A stretch of DNA of 64,000 nucleotides from Histomonas meleagridis (Eukaryota; Parabasalia; Tritrichomonadida; Dientamoebidae). The stretch is from the NCBI GenBank assembly GCA_020186115.1, contig WSYJ01000138.1:186001-250000 (forward strand), written 5' to 3'. Below, piece after piece: positions 10,096 to 19,062 of the stretch; the first letter of the stretch is position 1; each line of letters opens with the position of its first letter. The notes under the pieces were generated by a model. It was given only the letters and a program-made list of their open reading frames with translations. It did not search any database and was not told where the DNA came from. Both the position numbers and the translations under genes were made by a program.

Positions 10096-10470
10096 AGATA
10101 AAGATACAGTAACATAATAATCTCGTTCGAGTATATACCAGCAGATAATTTCACCTATTTTTGAATAAATAAAATGATTTGTATAGAATTTGTATTGACC
10201 AATTTTTTCAACTTTGTTTTTGTAAACTTTCAAACAGGTGTTAGGCATTAAGATAAAAAGTTTTAAATCTTAAAGCTTATAGCCTGACAAGAGAAATTGA
10301 AGTTTCATTCCAATGACATTAACGTTCTTTAGCACTTCTATCGTTATAAAATTCTATATGTAAATTCAATGATTTTGAATCAATTTGAAATCGTTAGCCG
10401 AACAATTTTCACAAACTCAATTTTCTGTACTCATTCAATTTGAAGGAACTGAAAGAAAAAGAAGAGAAAT
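10096..10470. other. intergenic
   Basis: About 375 bp, AT-rich, between the pseudokinase stop and the initiator of the next gene. I see nothing recognisable in it. The frame of the next gene extends back to 10385, but those codons look non-coding. Confidence 0.45.
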
Positions 10471-10486
10471 TCACTTCATTTTTATT
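10471..10486 (+). promoter_or_regulatory. initiator-like element of the YwnB-like gene
   Basis: TCACTTCATTTTTATT sits directly before the ATG at 10487 and is almost the same string as the element at 4185. It decides in favour of the internal ATG at 10487 over the in-frame ATG at 10385. Confidence 0.65.
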
Positions 10487-11131
10487 ATGAAAGTTGCTGT
10501 TATTGGTGCTACTGGTTTCATTGGTGCTAAAATATTCGAAGAATCTGTTTCAAGAGGTTATGATACAATTGCTATCAGCAGAAATCCACCAAAAGTTATG
10601 CCAAAAGGAAAATGTTCTCATATTTCAGTCGATATTTTTGATTTACAAAAACTTGAAGAAGCACTAAAAGGTGTTGAAATTGTTATTCATGCATATTGTC
10701 CGCCAAAGGATTCAACATTCGAAAAAATGGAAGAGCTTCAAGTCAACGCGACAAAGAATATCATTGAAGCATCCAAAAAAGTTGGAGCACGTCGTCTTCT
10801 TGCAGTTGGAGGTGCAGGAACACTTATCACGAATGGAGTTAGAAACATGGACGCAGCAGGTTTCCCACCTGAATATATGCCATTAGCAAATGCGACTGCG
10901 AAACTTCTTTCACTTGTTTTAGAGCAAAAAGATGTTTCAGGAACAGTGTTATGTCCTTCAATGGAAATTTATCCAGGCGAAAAACAAGGGAAATTTAGAT
11001 TAAGTGGTGACGAAACGATATTTAATGATAAAGGTGAAAGTAAAATCAGTAATTCTGATTATGCAGTTGCAATGATTGATGAAATCGCAAATGGTAATTA
11101 CATCGGCAAACGTTTCACAGTTGGTTACTAA
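10487..11131 (+). CDS. YwnB-like NAD(P)-binding atypical SDR / putative NADH-flavin reductase
   Basis: 214 residues. The N-terminus MKVAVIGATGFIGAKI is a Rossmann beta-alpha unit with the GxxGxxG NAD(P)-binding motif, followed by a basic stretch (ISRNP) suggesting NADPH preference. VSVDIFDLQKLEEAL-type and GVEIVIHAY strands follow. The C-terminal block SNSDYAVAMIDEIANGNYIGKRFTVGY type is characteristic of the YwnB/NmrA-like family seen mainly in bacteria. There is no catalytic Tyr-x3-Lys, as expected for this atypical SDR group. It is cytosolic with no targeting signal. Function is probably oxidoreductase or redox sensor, substrate unknown. The bacterial affinity suggests lateral transfer (inference). 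The 34 extra N-terminal codons back to 10385 are rejected because the initiator lies inside them. Confidence 0.8.
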   Translation: MKVAVIGATGFIGAKIFEESVSRGYDTIAISRNPPKVMPKGKCSHISVDIFDLQKLEEALKGVEIVIHAYCPPKDSTFEKMEELQVNATKNIIEASKKVGARRLLAVGGAGTLITNGVRNMDAAGFPPEYMPLANATAKLLSLVLEQKDVSGTVLCPSMEIYPGEKQGKFRLSGDETIFNDKGESKISNSDYAVAMIDEIANGNYIGKRFTVGY

Positions 11132-11340
11132 AAAATTAATTGACTCACTTTTCTTTTGAATTAATTTATTATCATATTGCGATTTGGTGTTACATTTATA
11201 TTTAATGTTAATGAAAATTTCGTTTAAGGATTTTTATAATCATTTCTTTCTGATATCAATAATTTTCACATTAGAACGATATCTCACATAACACTTCGAT
11301 AACATTAATATTGATCCAAGTACACAAAAAGATTATACTT
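11132..11340. other. intergenic, 3' flank
   Basis: AT-rich 3' flank of the YwnB-like gene leading into the 110-bp repeat. No gene is seen. Confidence 0.4.
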
Positions 11341-11700
11341 TCCATTTTCATCTTATCCGCTTTTATCATTTATCTCTTCACATCACTTCAACACAACATT
11401 TATTATATTTAAGAAAGTTCTATTTATTAACACACAAACAAATGATAATTTCCATTTTCATCTTATTCGCCTTTATCATTTATCTCTTCACATCACTTCA
11501 ACACAACATTTATTATATTTAAGAAAGTTCTATTTATTAACATACAAACAAATGATAATTTCCATTTTCATCTTATCCGCTTTTATCATTTATCTCTTCA
11601 CATCACTTCAACACAACATTTATTATATTTAAGAAAGTTCTATCTATTAACACACAAACAAATGATAATTTCCATTTTCATCTTATCCGCTTTTATCATT
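11341..11700. repeat. 110-bp tandem repeat, about 3.3 copies
   Basis: The string TCCATTTTCATCTTATCCGC begins at 11341, 11451 (one or two substitutions), 11561 and 11671, an exact 110-bp period. Copies differ at only a handful of sites (TCCGC/TTCGC, TATTTATT/TATCTATT, ACACAC/ACATAC). The last copy is cut after about 30 bp. The unit is pyrimidine-rich on this strand and non-coding in all frames as far as I can see. It lies between the YwnB-like gene and the TPR-like gene, about 190 bp upstream of the latter. Confidence 0.9.
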
Positions 11701-11894
11701 TTTAATTAATATTAATAAAATATGGTCGATTTGCATTTAATTGTGAATAAAAAATAATTTATGTTAATTGCATCTGATATAGTTCTAAATATATAAGCAG
11801 ATGGGTCTTTCCCGGAAAAGCACTGATTCTGTTTTATTATAGATGTAATTAAAATAATTGCAATTTTAAAAATGGCGAAAATGACACTTTTCAA

Positions 11895-12746
11895 ATGTGG
11901 AACGAGGAAAACCTTGAAGAAGACTACCAAAAGATCAAAAATAATTCTTTTGAAGACCTCAACGTTTTTAAGAAGCCTGCTCCAAAAGAAGATTCATATC
12001 TATTATATCGTTACAATTATTTCCGACTTCTTTCATACATCAATCAAAATAAGGTTGATTCCATAAAAAATCTAGGTAATTCCTCAGCTGCCTTAATCCT
12101 TCCATTTCTTATGCAATACAACTATGCTAAAGATCTCATATTAGAAAATGAAGAGCCACCATTTGATTTTTGTGTTCTAACATTTTTCCATCCCAAAATC
12201 AATCCAAACTATTCCTTCTTTATTAGTTATCTTGATCACTTCCTCAAGTTGACTGAACAACTTTCTGATATTCCCGATGATCAAGAAATATATTTATGTG
12301 ATCAACTCAAGCGCTCAGATTTTCTTATCAAACCAGGGAAAGCATTAAGCATTGTACGCAAGCGCATTGATTATATTGTTGAGATTATTCTTAGTATTCT
12401 TCTTGAATCCAATATGACAAATCTAATCAATAGTTTCTTAAATGATTACAAGCCATGGGATTTCGTAACATCCGCAGACACGCTCTCCTTCATTGGCCGC
12501 GTTGCTCTTTCCGTTGGCAACGGCCCTGTTTCCGATCAGTGCTTCTGCAAAGTCAAAACGAATGAACAATTATTCGCAAACAGCGGCTTCACACAGCTCT
12601 ATCATGGATCATTTGCCGAGGCATTGGAGTTCTTCGGTAAGGGTGGCGAGTCATCGCCCCAAAATCTTGACCCCGTGAGGAGATATAATGGAGAAAAACT
12701 CGAAGAATACATCAGCAAAAGTAAAAGTGTGAGTAATAAAAAGTGA
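11895..12746 (+). CDS. helical TPR-like protein, possibly TRAPPC12-related
   Basis: 283 residues with no signal peptide. The sequence is helical throughout. The C-terminal third (about 195-260) reads as TPR-type helix pairs: SFIGRVALSVGNGPVSDQCF, then GFTQLYHGSFAEALEFFGKG, in which small and aromatic residues fall at TPR positions. A TPR C-terminus on a protein with an N-terminal helical segment is the layout of TRAPPC12/TTC15, but similarity is too weak to claim it. The ATG at 11895 is chosen because upstream sequence in this frame closes and CACTTTTCAA just before it is initiator-like. Local GC rises in the last 250 bp, where codons such as GGC, GCC and GAG appear. Real gene; function uncertain. 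Confidence 0.55.
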   Translation: MWNEENLEEDYQKIKNNSFEDLNVFKKPAPKEDSYLLYRYNYFRLLSYINQNKVDSIKNLGNSSAALILPFLMQYNYAKDLILENEEPPFDFCVLTFFHPKINPNYSFFISYLDHFLKLTEQLSDIPDDQEIYLCDQLKRSDFLIKPGKALSIVRKRIDYIVEIILSILLESNMTNLINSFLNDYKPWDFVTSADTLSFIGRVALSVGNGPVSDQCFCKVKTNEQLFANSGFTQLYHGSFAEALEFFGKGGESSPQNLDPVRRYNGEKLEEYISKSKSVSNKK

Positions 12747-13270
12747 CAATCAAATGTAATGTTATTACTAAACATTTCACTGGGATTCATTTGATTTTAA
12801 GTGTCTGATATTTCTTTTGACGAAATGTTCAATTTTTATTATGGAAAATATAAAAATAAAATTTTCAAATTTGATGAATGAATTTTTTTTTTGATCCGAT
12901 ATAAAATTAAAAAACATTTTATATATCACGACAATGTACACATTATAATATTTTTTATTGATATGAAGCATTTCCTTGATTGTATTGATCAATATAACCC
13001 GCAATTATTGCGAAAAATAACCTTTTTATATTACAACAATTAACATTTAAATATAAAAATTATTTAATTTCATTATATATTAATATTAACTTCAGAAACA
13101 CATTAATATTAAAATGAGTGAACCAAATATTAATGAGTAATTAAATTTCTCACAAGATATATGAGTGCGATTTTAGTGATTTTTTTTCAACATTTAATTC
13201 ATTTATCACGAAAAGTTTAAAACTATATCACAAATCAAAAGAAAAAAGAATCAAATAAAGGCAAATTTCT
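12747..13270. other. intergenic between convergent genes
   Basis: 524 bp, very AT-rich, between the 3' ends of the TPR-like gene and RPS5. Only short noise frames on the minus strand. I see nothing in it. Confidence 0.5.
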
Positions 13271-13852
13271 TTAACGGTTAGACTTAGCAATGCGCTCGAG
13301 TTCGTCCTTCTTACGAACGGCATAGCTGTCGTTTGTGTTTCCTGATGCTGCGATGAGTTCATCGGCAAGACATTCAGCAATTGTCTTGGAAGAACGGAAG
13401 GCAGACTTACGTGCACCTTCTGTGATGAGAGCGAGTGATTGGTTGATACGACGGAGTGGAGAAACATCGCATGCTTGACGACGAACTGTACCACCAACAC
13501 CAATACGTGTTGAATCTTCACGAGCTCCACAGTATTGAACAGCCTTAACAAAGACAACAAGTGGGTTTTCGCCTGTAACTAAATTGATAAGATCAAAAGC
13601 TTGACGAACAATGCGAATAGCCATAAGTTTCTTACCAGCATTACGGCCATGGCACATGAGGTAGCAAACAAAACGTTCAACAAGTGGGCAATTAACTTTG
13701 TGGAATTGTTGATGTTGATAACGGCCGGCTGTGTGTGGGAGGATGACTTGTTGTTTTTCATGGACTGAAATATAATCAACAAGAGCTTTGTCAAGTTGTT
13801 CAAAATCAATATCGGAGTAAGACCATTTTCCGAAGAGTTTTACGTCTTGCAT
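13271..13852 (-). CDS. RPS5: 40S ribosomal protein S5 (uS7)
   Basis: 193 residues from the ATG at 13852 ([15 protein letters not shown]). The eukaryotic uS7 blocks are all present: the LFGKW start motif, [63 protein letters not shown] and the terminal [13 protein letters not shown], which is nearly invariant in eukaryotes. It binds the 3' major domain of 18S rRNA at the small-subunit head near the E site. The upstream in-frame codons to 13876 begin with TTG and are not supported as coding. Codon use is less AT-rich than in the neighbouring DUF3447 gene, as expected for a highly expressed gene. It shares a short promoter with the divergent gene at 13939. Confidence 0.97.
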   Translation of the reverse strand: MQDVKLFGKWSYSDIDFEQLDKALVDYISVHEKQQVILPHTAGRYQHQQFHKVNCPLVERFVCYLMCHGRNAGKKLMAIRIVRQAFDLINLVTGENPLVVFVKAVQYCGAREDSTRIGVGGTVRRQACDVSPLRRINQSLALITEGARKSAFRSSKTIAECLADELIAASGNTNDSYAVRKKDELERIAKSNR

Positions 13853-13938
13853 CAGAAAGGCCACAGTTTCATTCAATTAGGGCGACCGTTTTGCCAAAAG
13901 TGGCATGTTCAAGCTTAACGGTCCGCATAGTTATTCAT
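13853..13938. promoter_or_regulatory. divergent promoter RPS5 / DUF3447, two AACGGTC elements
   Basis: This 86-bp spacer carries AACGGTC on the minus strand (GACCGTT, 13884-13890), about 32 bp upstream of the RPS5 ATG. It carries TAACGGTC on the plus strand (13916-13923), 15 bp upstream of the DUF3447 ATG. Each gene thus has its own copy pointing at it. The element resembles the Myb-like M3 core-promoter motif that I recall for T. vaginalis. Confidence 0.5.
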
Positions 13939-15117
13939 ATGGAAGTATCCTCAAATGAATTAATAGTTTTTCCACCAGAACTTAAAAAAATGGAAAACAT
14001 TGTTTTTGGTTTATCCCAGGATAATATTCAGGAATCTGTTGAATCAATTTTTAAATTTATAGATAGAAATTTTTTACGTTCTTATAATCTTATTATTTGT
14101 CAATTAGTTTATTCATTTCTTGTTGCAAGAAAAGTAGATAACTTATATATTAATTTTGATTTTTTAAAAGCGATTGAAATGAAAGAAAATTCTATAATTT
14201 TAAATCAAAAATATATCAAAATAACAGTTTTATTTGGTATGTATCTTTGGCTGCTACCTACACAAGAAGCATATTATATTCTTGAGAAGATGTCTTATGA
14301 ACATATTATTCCACCTGAAACCCTTAGGAAACATAAATCTAATCATTTTGCACATTATAAATCTAAAGAAGAACTCAAAAGAAATGCATTTTCCCTTCAT
14401 CAACTCCAACTGGATAATTTTAAGCAATTTAAGTCGTTAATTCATGAAGGTGTTAATCCTTTAACAGTTGCCCGAATAATTCGAAATGATGAAATCGAAA
14501 AACTTCAAGAAATATCATCACAGACAAATTTTGATATTAATCAAACTATTGAGCCATCATTTTATGAAAGATGTTCATTTATTAACAAAGAAAATGTTAC
14601 ATTAATTGATTATGCAGCATTTTTTTCAGCGGTCAAATGTTTTAAGTATTTATTAGAAAAAGGCGCTAACGTATTAAATACAGGTAAATTAGCAATTGCA
14701 GGTGGAAATAATAAAATTATTAAACTTTGCATAAAAAACCATTCATCTTTTAAAGGGTCATATGAATCTTCAATTAAATTTCACCAAAATGAAATTTTTA
14801 AATATCTTTATAAAACAAAAATCAGAAAGGATATTGATTTTAAGAAATTATTTAGAAAATGTGTTAAAAATAACAATTATGAAATCCTTTCTTATTTGGG
14901 ATCAAATGGTTATCAAGCTTGTAATATTGATGATGATTTGATTTATGAAATAGCATCGAATGGAAATATATTTCTCTTTAAAAGTTTAATAAGTGTAAAG
15001 CAAATTCCAAAAGATATTTTGGTTTATGCTTCAAAATCGATTAATACAGAACTTCTAAAGTATATCCTTCAACAAAAATTTGATATAAATGAAAAAGATG
15101 TTTATTTGTTTTATTAA
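13939..15117 (+). CDS. DUF3447/ankyrin-family protein
   Basis: 392 residues from the ATG at 13939 (MEVSSNELIVFPPEL). The N-terminal helical domain (about 20-180) is followed by the family core: RIIRNDEIEKLQEISSQTNF, FYERCSFINKENVTLIDYAA and the ankyrin-like KCFKYLLEKGANVLNTGKLA. A last in-frame ankyrin-like unit follows (TELLKYILQQKFDINEKD), and the frame closes after KDVYLFY. Nine further ankyrin units continue downstream, each behind a stop-containing linker, so the annotated protein may be truncated or may be the first exon of a longer one. The function of the family is unknown. A 150-bp stretch around 14476-14625 is nearly identical to the gene at the left edge of the window. It is divergently paired with RPS5. 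Confidence 0.75.
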   Translation: MEVSSNELIVFPPELKKMENIVFGLSQDNIQESVESIFKFIDRNFLRSYNLIICQLVYSFLVARKVDNLYINFDFLKAIEMKENSIILNQKYIKITVLFGMYLWLLPTQEAYYILEKMSYEHIIPPETLRKHKSNHFAHYKSKEELKRNAFSLHQLQLDNFKQFKSLIHEGVNPLTVARIIRNDEIEKLQEISSQTNFDINQTIEPSFYERCSFINKENVTLIDYAAFFSAVKCFKYLLEKGANVLNTGKLAIAGGNNKIIKLCIKNHSSFKGSYESSIKFHQNEIFKYLYKTKIRKDIDFKKLFRKCVKNNNYEILSYLGSNGYQACNIDDDLIYEIASNGNIFLFKSLISVKQIPKDILVYASKSINTELLKYILQQKFDINEKDVYLFY

Positions 15118-15180
15118 AATTTCGTTTTAGTTCCTTAAAATTTTATAAATATATTTGGAATTTATTTGTTTTTTTTTCGA

Positions 15181-16375
15181 ACAGCGCTTTATGTTGCATC
15201 TTCGAAAGGAAATATTGACGTAGTTAAATTTCTTCTCGATCAAAATGGAATCAATGTTAATGCAATACGTGGATATTTTGATTATGGTGTTTGTTAAAAA
15301 TATTCGAAACAGCACTTATTAAAGCAATTTGCAAGCATCACACTGGCGTTGTGAAGTTACTTCTTAAACAAAATGGGATTAATGTTAATATTCAAAATAA
15401 GATTTATTTTGGAAACACAGAGTTTCGTTTAAAAACATTACTGGACAGCATTAAATGTAGCTACTCGTTATAATAATATAGAAATTGTTAGAATGTTACT
15501 TGAGAACCAAGATATTGATGTTAATCTTTGGAATGTTTACTTTTTATTTTTGAATTTTGTTAATTTATCATAACATCTCATGTTTTATTTTTATGTTTGC
15601 AAATTTTATTTGATACACCACTTATGGAAGCTTGTGGTTTTGGATATTTTGAAATTGCCAAAATGCTTCTTGAGCATGAAAAAATTGATATTTATAATGA
15701 AAATATCCATATAATTTGTTATATGTATATAAATATATTTTGATGTTTAAAAATGATTAAAGGAGTTAAATAATAATTAATAGAACAGCATTTGTTATGG
15801 CATTAGCTTTAGGTTTTAATGATATTTTTAAGTTGTTTCTTAAGCATAAAGATTTTAACGTAAATACTAAAACAAATAGGATTTATTCATTATATTTCCT
15901 TTACTTGTTGTAGCTTCTGAATGTGGAAATAAGGAGGGTGTTCAATTACTTTTAGAACAAGGGGAAATTGATATTAATGATAAAGATATTTGTTTTTTTT
16001 ATTTGAAATTTATTTTAATAATTTTATATTTCAAAATAATATTTGGAAATTATTTAAATTATTTAATACCGCACTTATATGGGCATCTTGTAAAGGTCAT
16101 ACAGAAATAGTTAAATTACTTCTTAAACAAGAAGGAATTGATATTAATGCTAAAAATATTTATTTGTTTTATTTAAAATTTATTTAGATAATTTAAGATT
16201 TCAAAATAATATTTGGAAATTATTTAAATTATTTCAAACAGCATTTAAATTAGCATCTGAAAATGATCATACAGAAATAGTTGAATTACTTCTTGAACAC
16301 AAACAGCAATGAATTATGCGGCCAAAAATAATCACATAAAAATCGTTGAAATGCTTAAGCAATATCAACAAAAAT
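15181..16375 (+). other. array of nine ankyrin units separated by stop-containing linkers
   Basis: This continues the gene at 13939. Units start with Thr-Ala/Ser/Pro codons at 15181, 15309, 15445, 15615, 15785, 15898 (degenerate first two codons), 16068, 16238 and 16303. The first seven are 90 nt (30 codons) and read as ankyrin, e.g. GHTEIVKLLLKQEGIDIN. The last ends in a normal family C-terminus (KIVEMLKQYQQK, stop at 16373-16375). Linkers are 81, 38, 46, 80, 80, 23, 80 and 80 nt, with no linker before the last unit. All stops and frame changes lie in linkers. The 3' boundary reads ACAG in only about half, so standard AG splicing does not fit every case. This is either a decayed 3' part of a gene or an exon-per-repeat structure. 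Confidence 0.7.
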
Positions 16376-16551
16376 AATTTGTACAAATTCAAAATAAGAA
16401 TCATAAGAAATATTTAGCAAATAGTTTTTTACCATTTTACAATCTAAACTAATAATAAAGAGTAAAACATTTTTTTTCATTAATTATTTTTATATATTTT
16501 TGATATAATCATATGGAAAAAATTATAAAACAACCTCCAAAAATTTTATAT

Positions 16552-16635
16552 TTATTTATCTACATCTTGTGATTTTAAAGAATTTTTTAATTTAAAATCT
16601 TCTGCAAAAAGATCTTCTTCAACATTTGAAAATAG
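16552..16635 (-). pseudogene. relic of a BspA-like protein cytoplasmic tail
   Basis: On the minus strand a short frame reads SNVEEDLFAEDFKLK and ends at TAA (16552-16554). It matches the last residues of the BspA-like protein at 41.3 kb (SNIEEDPFADDFKEEKF). One base earlier the sequence GISIF (equivalent to the GISIS before that motif) is in another frame, so there is a frameshift. Nothing of the leucine-rich part is left nearby. Confidence 0.55.
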
Positions 16636-17043
16636 ATATTCCTGTAACAAATGTAATAATGATGAATAATTGTTGTCTTATCATAAAGATTGGAATAATA
16701 TTTATAATCTGTCAAATAAATCACAATTATAAAATTAAAATAAATCAAATATGTTACATTTCAACATATAAAAAATTGGAATTATTCATATAATTGAAGA
16801 TGATTTTGCTTTGTTATATAAATAGTTAATCTCATTTTTGTTTATTGTTTTATTGTGTAATTTGACTTAAGACACATAATGATCAAAATAAGGTGATTAA
16901 AAACATCAGAGAATGAGTGGATATGATAATTTTATTCGAAATAAGAACAATTAGAATTCAACAAATTGCTTAATATCATGTTTGTAAAGTAGTCAATATT
17001 TGAGAGGCCAATCAAATGCACTTTTCATCTATCAGATTTATAT
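16636..17043. other. intergenic upstream of TFIIB
   Basis: About 400 bp, AT-rich. TCATCTATCAGATTTATAT at 17025-17043 supplies initiator-like TCATCT and TCAGAT immediately before the TFIIB ATG. No other structure is seen. Confidence 0.4.
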
Positions 17044-17994
17044 ATGTCTCTTACAGTACAACAGATTAGGCGAGTCCAAAATGAAGGAATGTGTCCTTAT
17101 TGCAAATCTAAATCAATGCGTGAGTCACCAAACTCAGGAGAATATTATTGCGCCAAATGTGGATACATATCACCTCATGCCTATATCGATCAGACATCAG
17201 AATACCGTCAATTTGCTATTGAACATGGTGTAAAAGATCGCTCACGTTCTTCTTATGCTAATGATGAGGCAGGTGAAGATTTATTCACATCAGTTTACTA
17301 TGATGGCACAGATAAGTCTAGAAAAATGGCTCAATTAGCTATGCAAAATTACCGTAATTCAGATCCACAGAAGATGACACTTAAAAAGCATGTACGAAAT
17401 ATTCGACTCATATGCGAATCTTTAAATCTAGAAAAATCTATCAAAGAAAGCGCTAGCAAAACAATCAAGCAAGCTTTAGAAAAGGAAATTGCGAAGAAAA
17501 AGAAGATAGAGGCCATGGATGCTGCAGCAGTATTTCTTTCATGCGAGGCAAGTGGAAATGCTAAATCAATGGTTGATATCCTTCAAGCAACAAACAACGT
17601 AACCAAGCGTGATTTAGACAAAGCAATACATCAACTTCGCGAATTGTATCAAATCGATGCAAATGGACCAGGATGGGAAACAGAGGTCAAGAAGTATATT
17701 CCAACTCTCCATCTTTCAAAGGATGTCGAAAACGCTTGTATTGAATTTGGTCAATATATCAGAGAAAATGGCATCCTTGAAGGTAAGAAGCGTGCAACTC
17801 TTATTGCTGCTATAATTGCGTGCGTAACCCAAAACTCACCAAATCCTGCAGATAAGAGAGACTTGACTGAAATATCTACTATTGTTGGGCCAAAACCAGA
17901 AACAATAAATTCCACGGCTCAAGAAATCAGTGTGTACAGCACCGCAATGATGGAAAAGCCAAATTATTCGGCACTTATGAACAAAAAGGTATAA
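17044..17994 (+). CDS. TFIIB: transcription initiation factor TFIIB
   Basis: 316 residues. The N-terminal zinc ribbon uses CPYC (near residue 17) and CAKC (near 37), both Cys-x2-Cys. It is followed by the TFIIB-type sequence that leads into the B-reader (YIDQTSEYRQF, equivalent to the SEWRTF region). Two cyclin-like repeats follow: about 95-200 (helices with KKIEAMDAAAVFLSCEASG) and about 215-305 (GKKRATLIAAIIACVTQNS, then LTEISTIVGPKPETINSTAQ). TFIIB bridges TBP and RNA polymerase II at nuclear promoters. Trichomonads have several divergent TFIIB-like proteins, and Brf (Pol III) is the main alternative. The length (no Brf C-terminal extension) favours TFIIB. The start is the ATG at 17044, supported by the zinc ribbon register and the initiator. 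Confidence 0.9.
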   Translation: MSLTVQQIRRVQNEGMCPYCKSKSMRESPNSGEYYCAKCGYISPHAYIDQTSEYRQFAIEHGVKDRSRSSYANDEAGEDLFTSVYYDGTDKSRKMAQLAMQNYRNSDPQKMTLKKHVRNIRLICESLNLEKSIKESASKTIKQALEKEIAKKKKIEAMDAAAVFLSCEASGNAKSMVDILQATNNVTKRDLDKAIHQLRELYQIDANGPGWETEVKKYIPTLHLSKDVENACIEFGQYIRENGILEGKKRATLIAAIIACVTQNSPNPADKRDLTEISTIVGPKPETINSTAQEISVYSTAMMEKPNYSALMNKKV

Positions 17995-18395
17995 AAATAT
18001 TTGACATCAAAGAAGGCGACCGTTAAAATGTAGATAAAGTTCATAAAATTATATAATTTAGATATAATATTTTTCATGTAATACCTTTTTTCTGCTCGAG
18101 TTGTTTTTTTGTGACTTTTTTTTTTTTTGAATCATAAGTAATTACTGAATATTCAGCCATTGCGCATTTATTAAATCAAATTCATTTACAAAATCACCAT
18201 AATATTATTATATAAATATCAATATAATTGTAAAGATTTTAACTTTTAGTGTTTTTCAAGGAGGATTGTTAAAAATTGATTTAGATTACAAATTTATTCT
18301 GGCAAATGGCAGAGACACTCTTACCGAAATTTCAAATTCTATTGTGGGAAAGGAAAACACAGATCATCCTGAAAACATCAAAAATAATATTTTAA
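17995..18395. other. intergenic with an AACGGTC element and possible coding relic
   Basis: GGCGACCGTTAA at 18016-18027 shares the ten bases GGCGACCGTT with the RPS5 promoter and points back toward TFIIB (antisense). T-rich runs follow near 18118. Between about 18270 and 18390 a plus-strand frame reads KFILANGRDTLTEISNSIVG before a stop, possibly the start of the relic gene that continues at 18396. No intact gene. Confidence 0.35.
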
Positions 18396-18629
18396 ATTAG
18401 GGTATTTGCCAAAGTTGAAGAAATTATTTTTATTCTAAATAATGATAACATTGAAGAATCCGTTTCTGTTTTATTTGGCAATGATTATCCATATTCTCTT
18501 TTGCGCTTTGTATGTGTATTGGTTTATTCATCACTTTGTGCACAAAGTGGACTTCTTTCATATTTGTGGAAAGAAGATGAAGTAAAAGTAACACAACATT
18601 TTTTTTTACGAAATTTTAATGTCTGGTAA
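18396..18629 (+). pseudogene. relic of a DUF3447-family N-terminus
   Basis: An open stretch without ATG reads EEIIFILNNDNIEESVSVLF and continues through YSLLRFVCVLVYSSL to a TAA at 18627-18629. It aligns with the N-terminal domain of the gene at the left edge (QIIFKLNNDNIEDTINSIMV, SLIYSYFVARG). The core and ankyrin parts are absent, so it is a dead fragment. Confidence 0.65.
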
Positions 18630-19062
18630 TTTATTCATCAAAAAATATTAACCAAATGATTAAGGCAGTTTGTAATATTGAAATGCAGCTATCCTAAATT
18701 AAAAAGAAATCGTACAGAGGGAAATTTTGAAATGCCATGTTTAATGAAAGAGTAAGAAAAGATTATTTTTAGCTCAAGAATAATTTTTTAAATTTATATT
18801 TAATATAATACTTATAAAAATGTTAATAAATTGTTCTTTAACACAAAACAGAATTTGGAAGTGTATGAACTCAAAATTATTTTAATATAAATGTAACAAT
18901 TAAAAACAAAAAGATAAAGAGAAACAAATCGCTTTAAACAAGTTCATAGTTCAATCATCAAAATACTAAATTAAATCCATAAAATGTGTATCACTTTCAC
19001 TTAACTATACAATTTTCATCTATATTAGGCTCTGATATAAACATGATACATAATACATATAA
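18630..19062. other. intergenic
   Basis: 433 bp, AT-rich, between the relic and the 3' end of the OFD1-like gene. It may contain further eroded DUF3447 sequence, but I cannot support it. Confidence 0.4.

Noticed and set aside
10385-10486. Upstream start for the YwnB-like protein
   Set aside because: The initiator-like element lies inside this stretch, and the Rossmann fold begins at the ATG at 10487.
13853-13876. Longer RPS5 starting at 13876
   Set aside because: The codon there is TTG. The conserved protein starts at [10 protein letters not shown] (13852).
15100-16237. Standard GT-AG introns of the T. vaginalis type in the ankyrin linkers
   Set aside because: No GTATGT or ACTAACACACAG consensus is present. 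Several linkers end without AG (e.g. before 15615, 16068, 26758, 26928). The intron-like idea is kept only as a non-canonical possibility.
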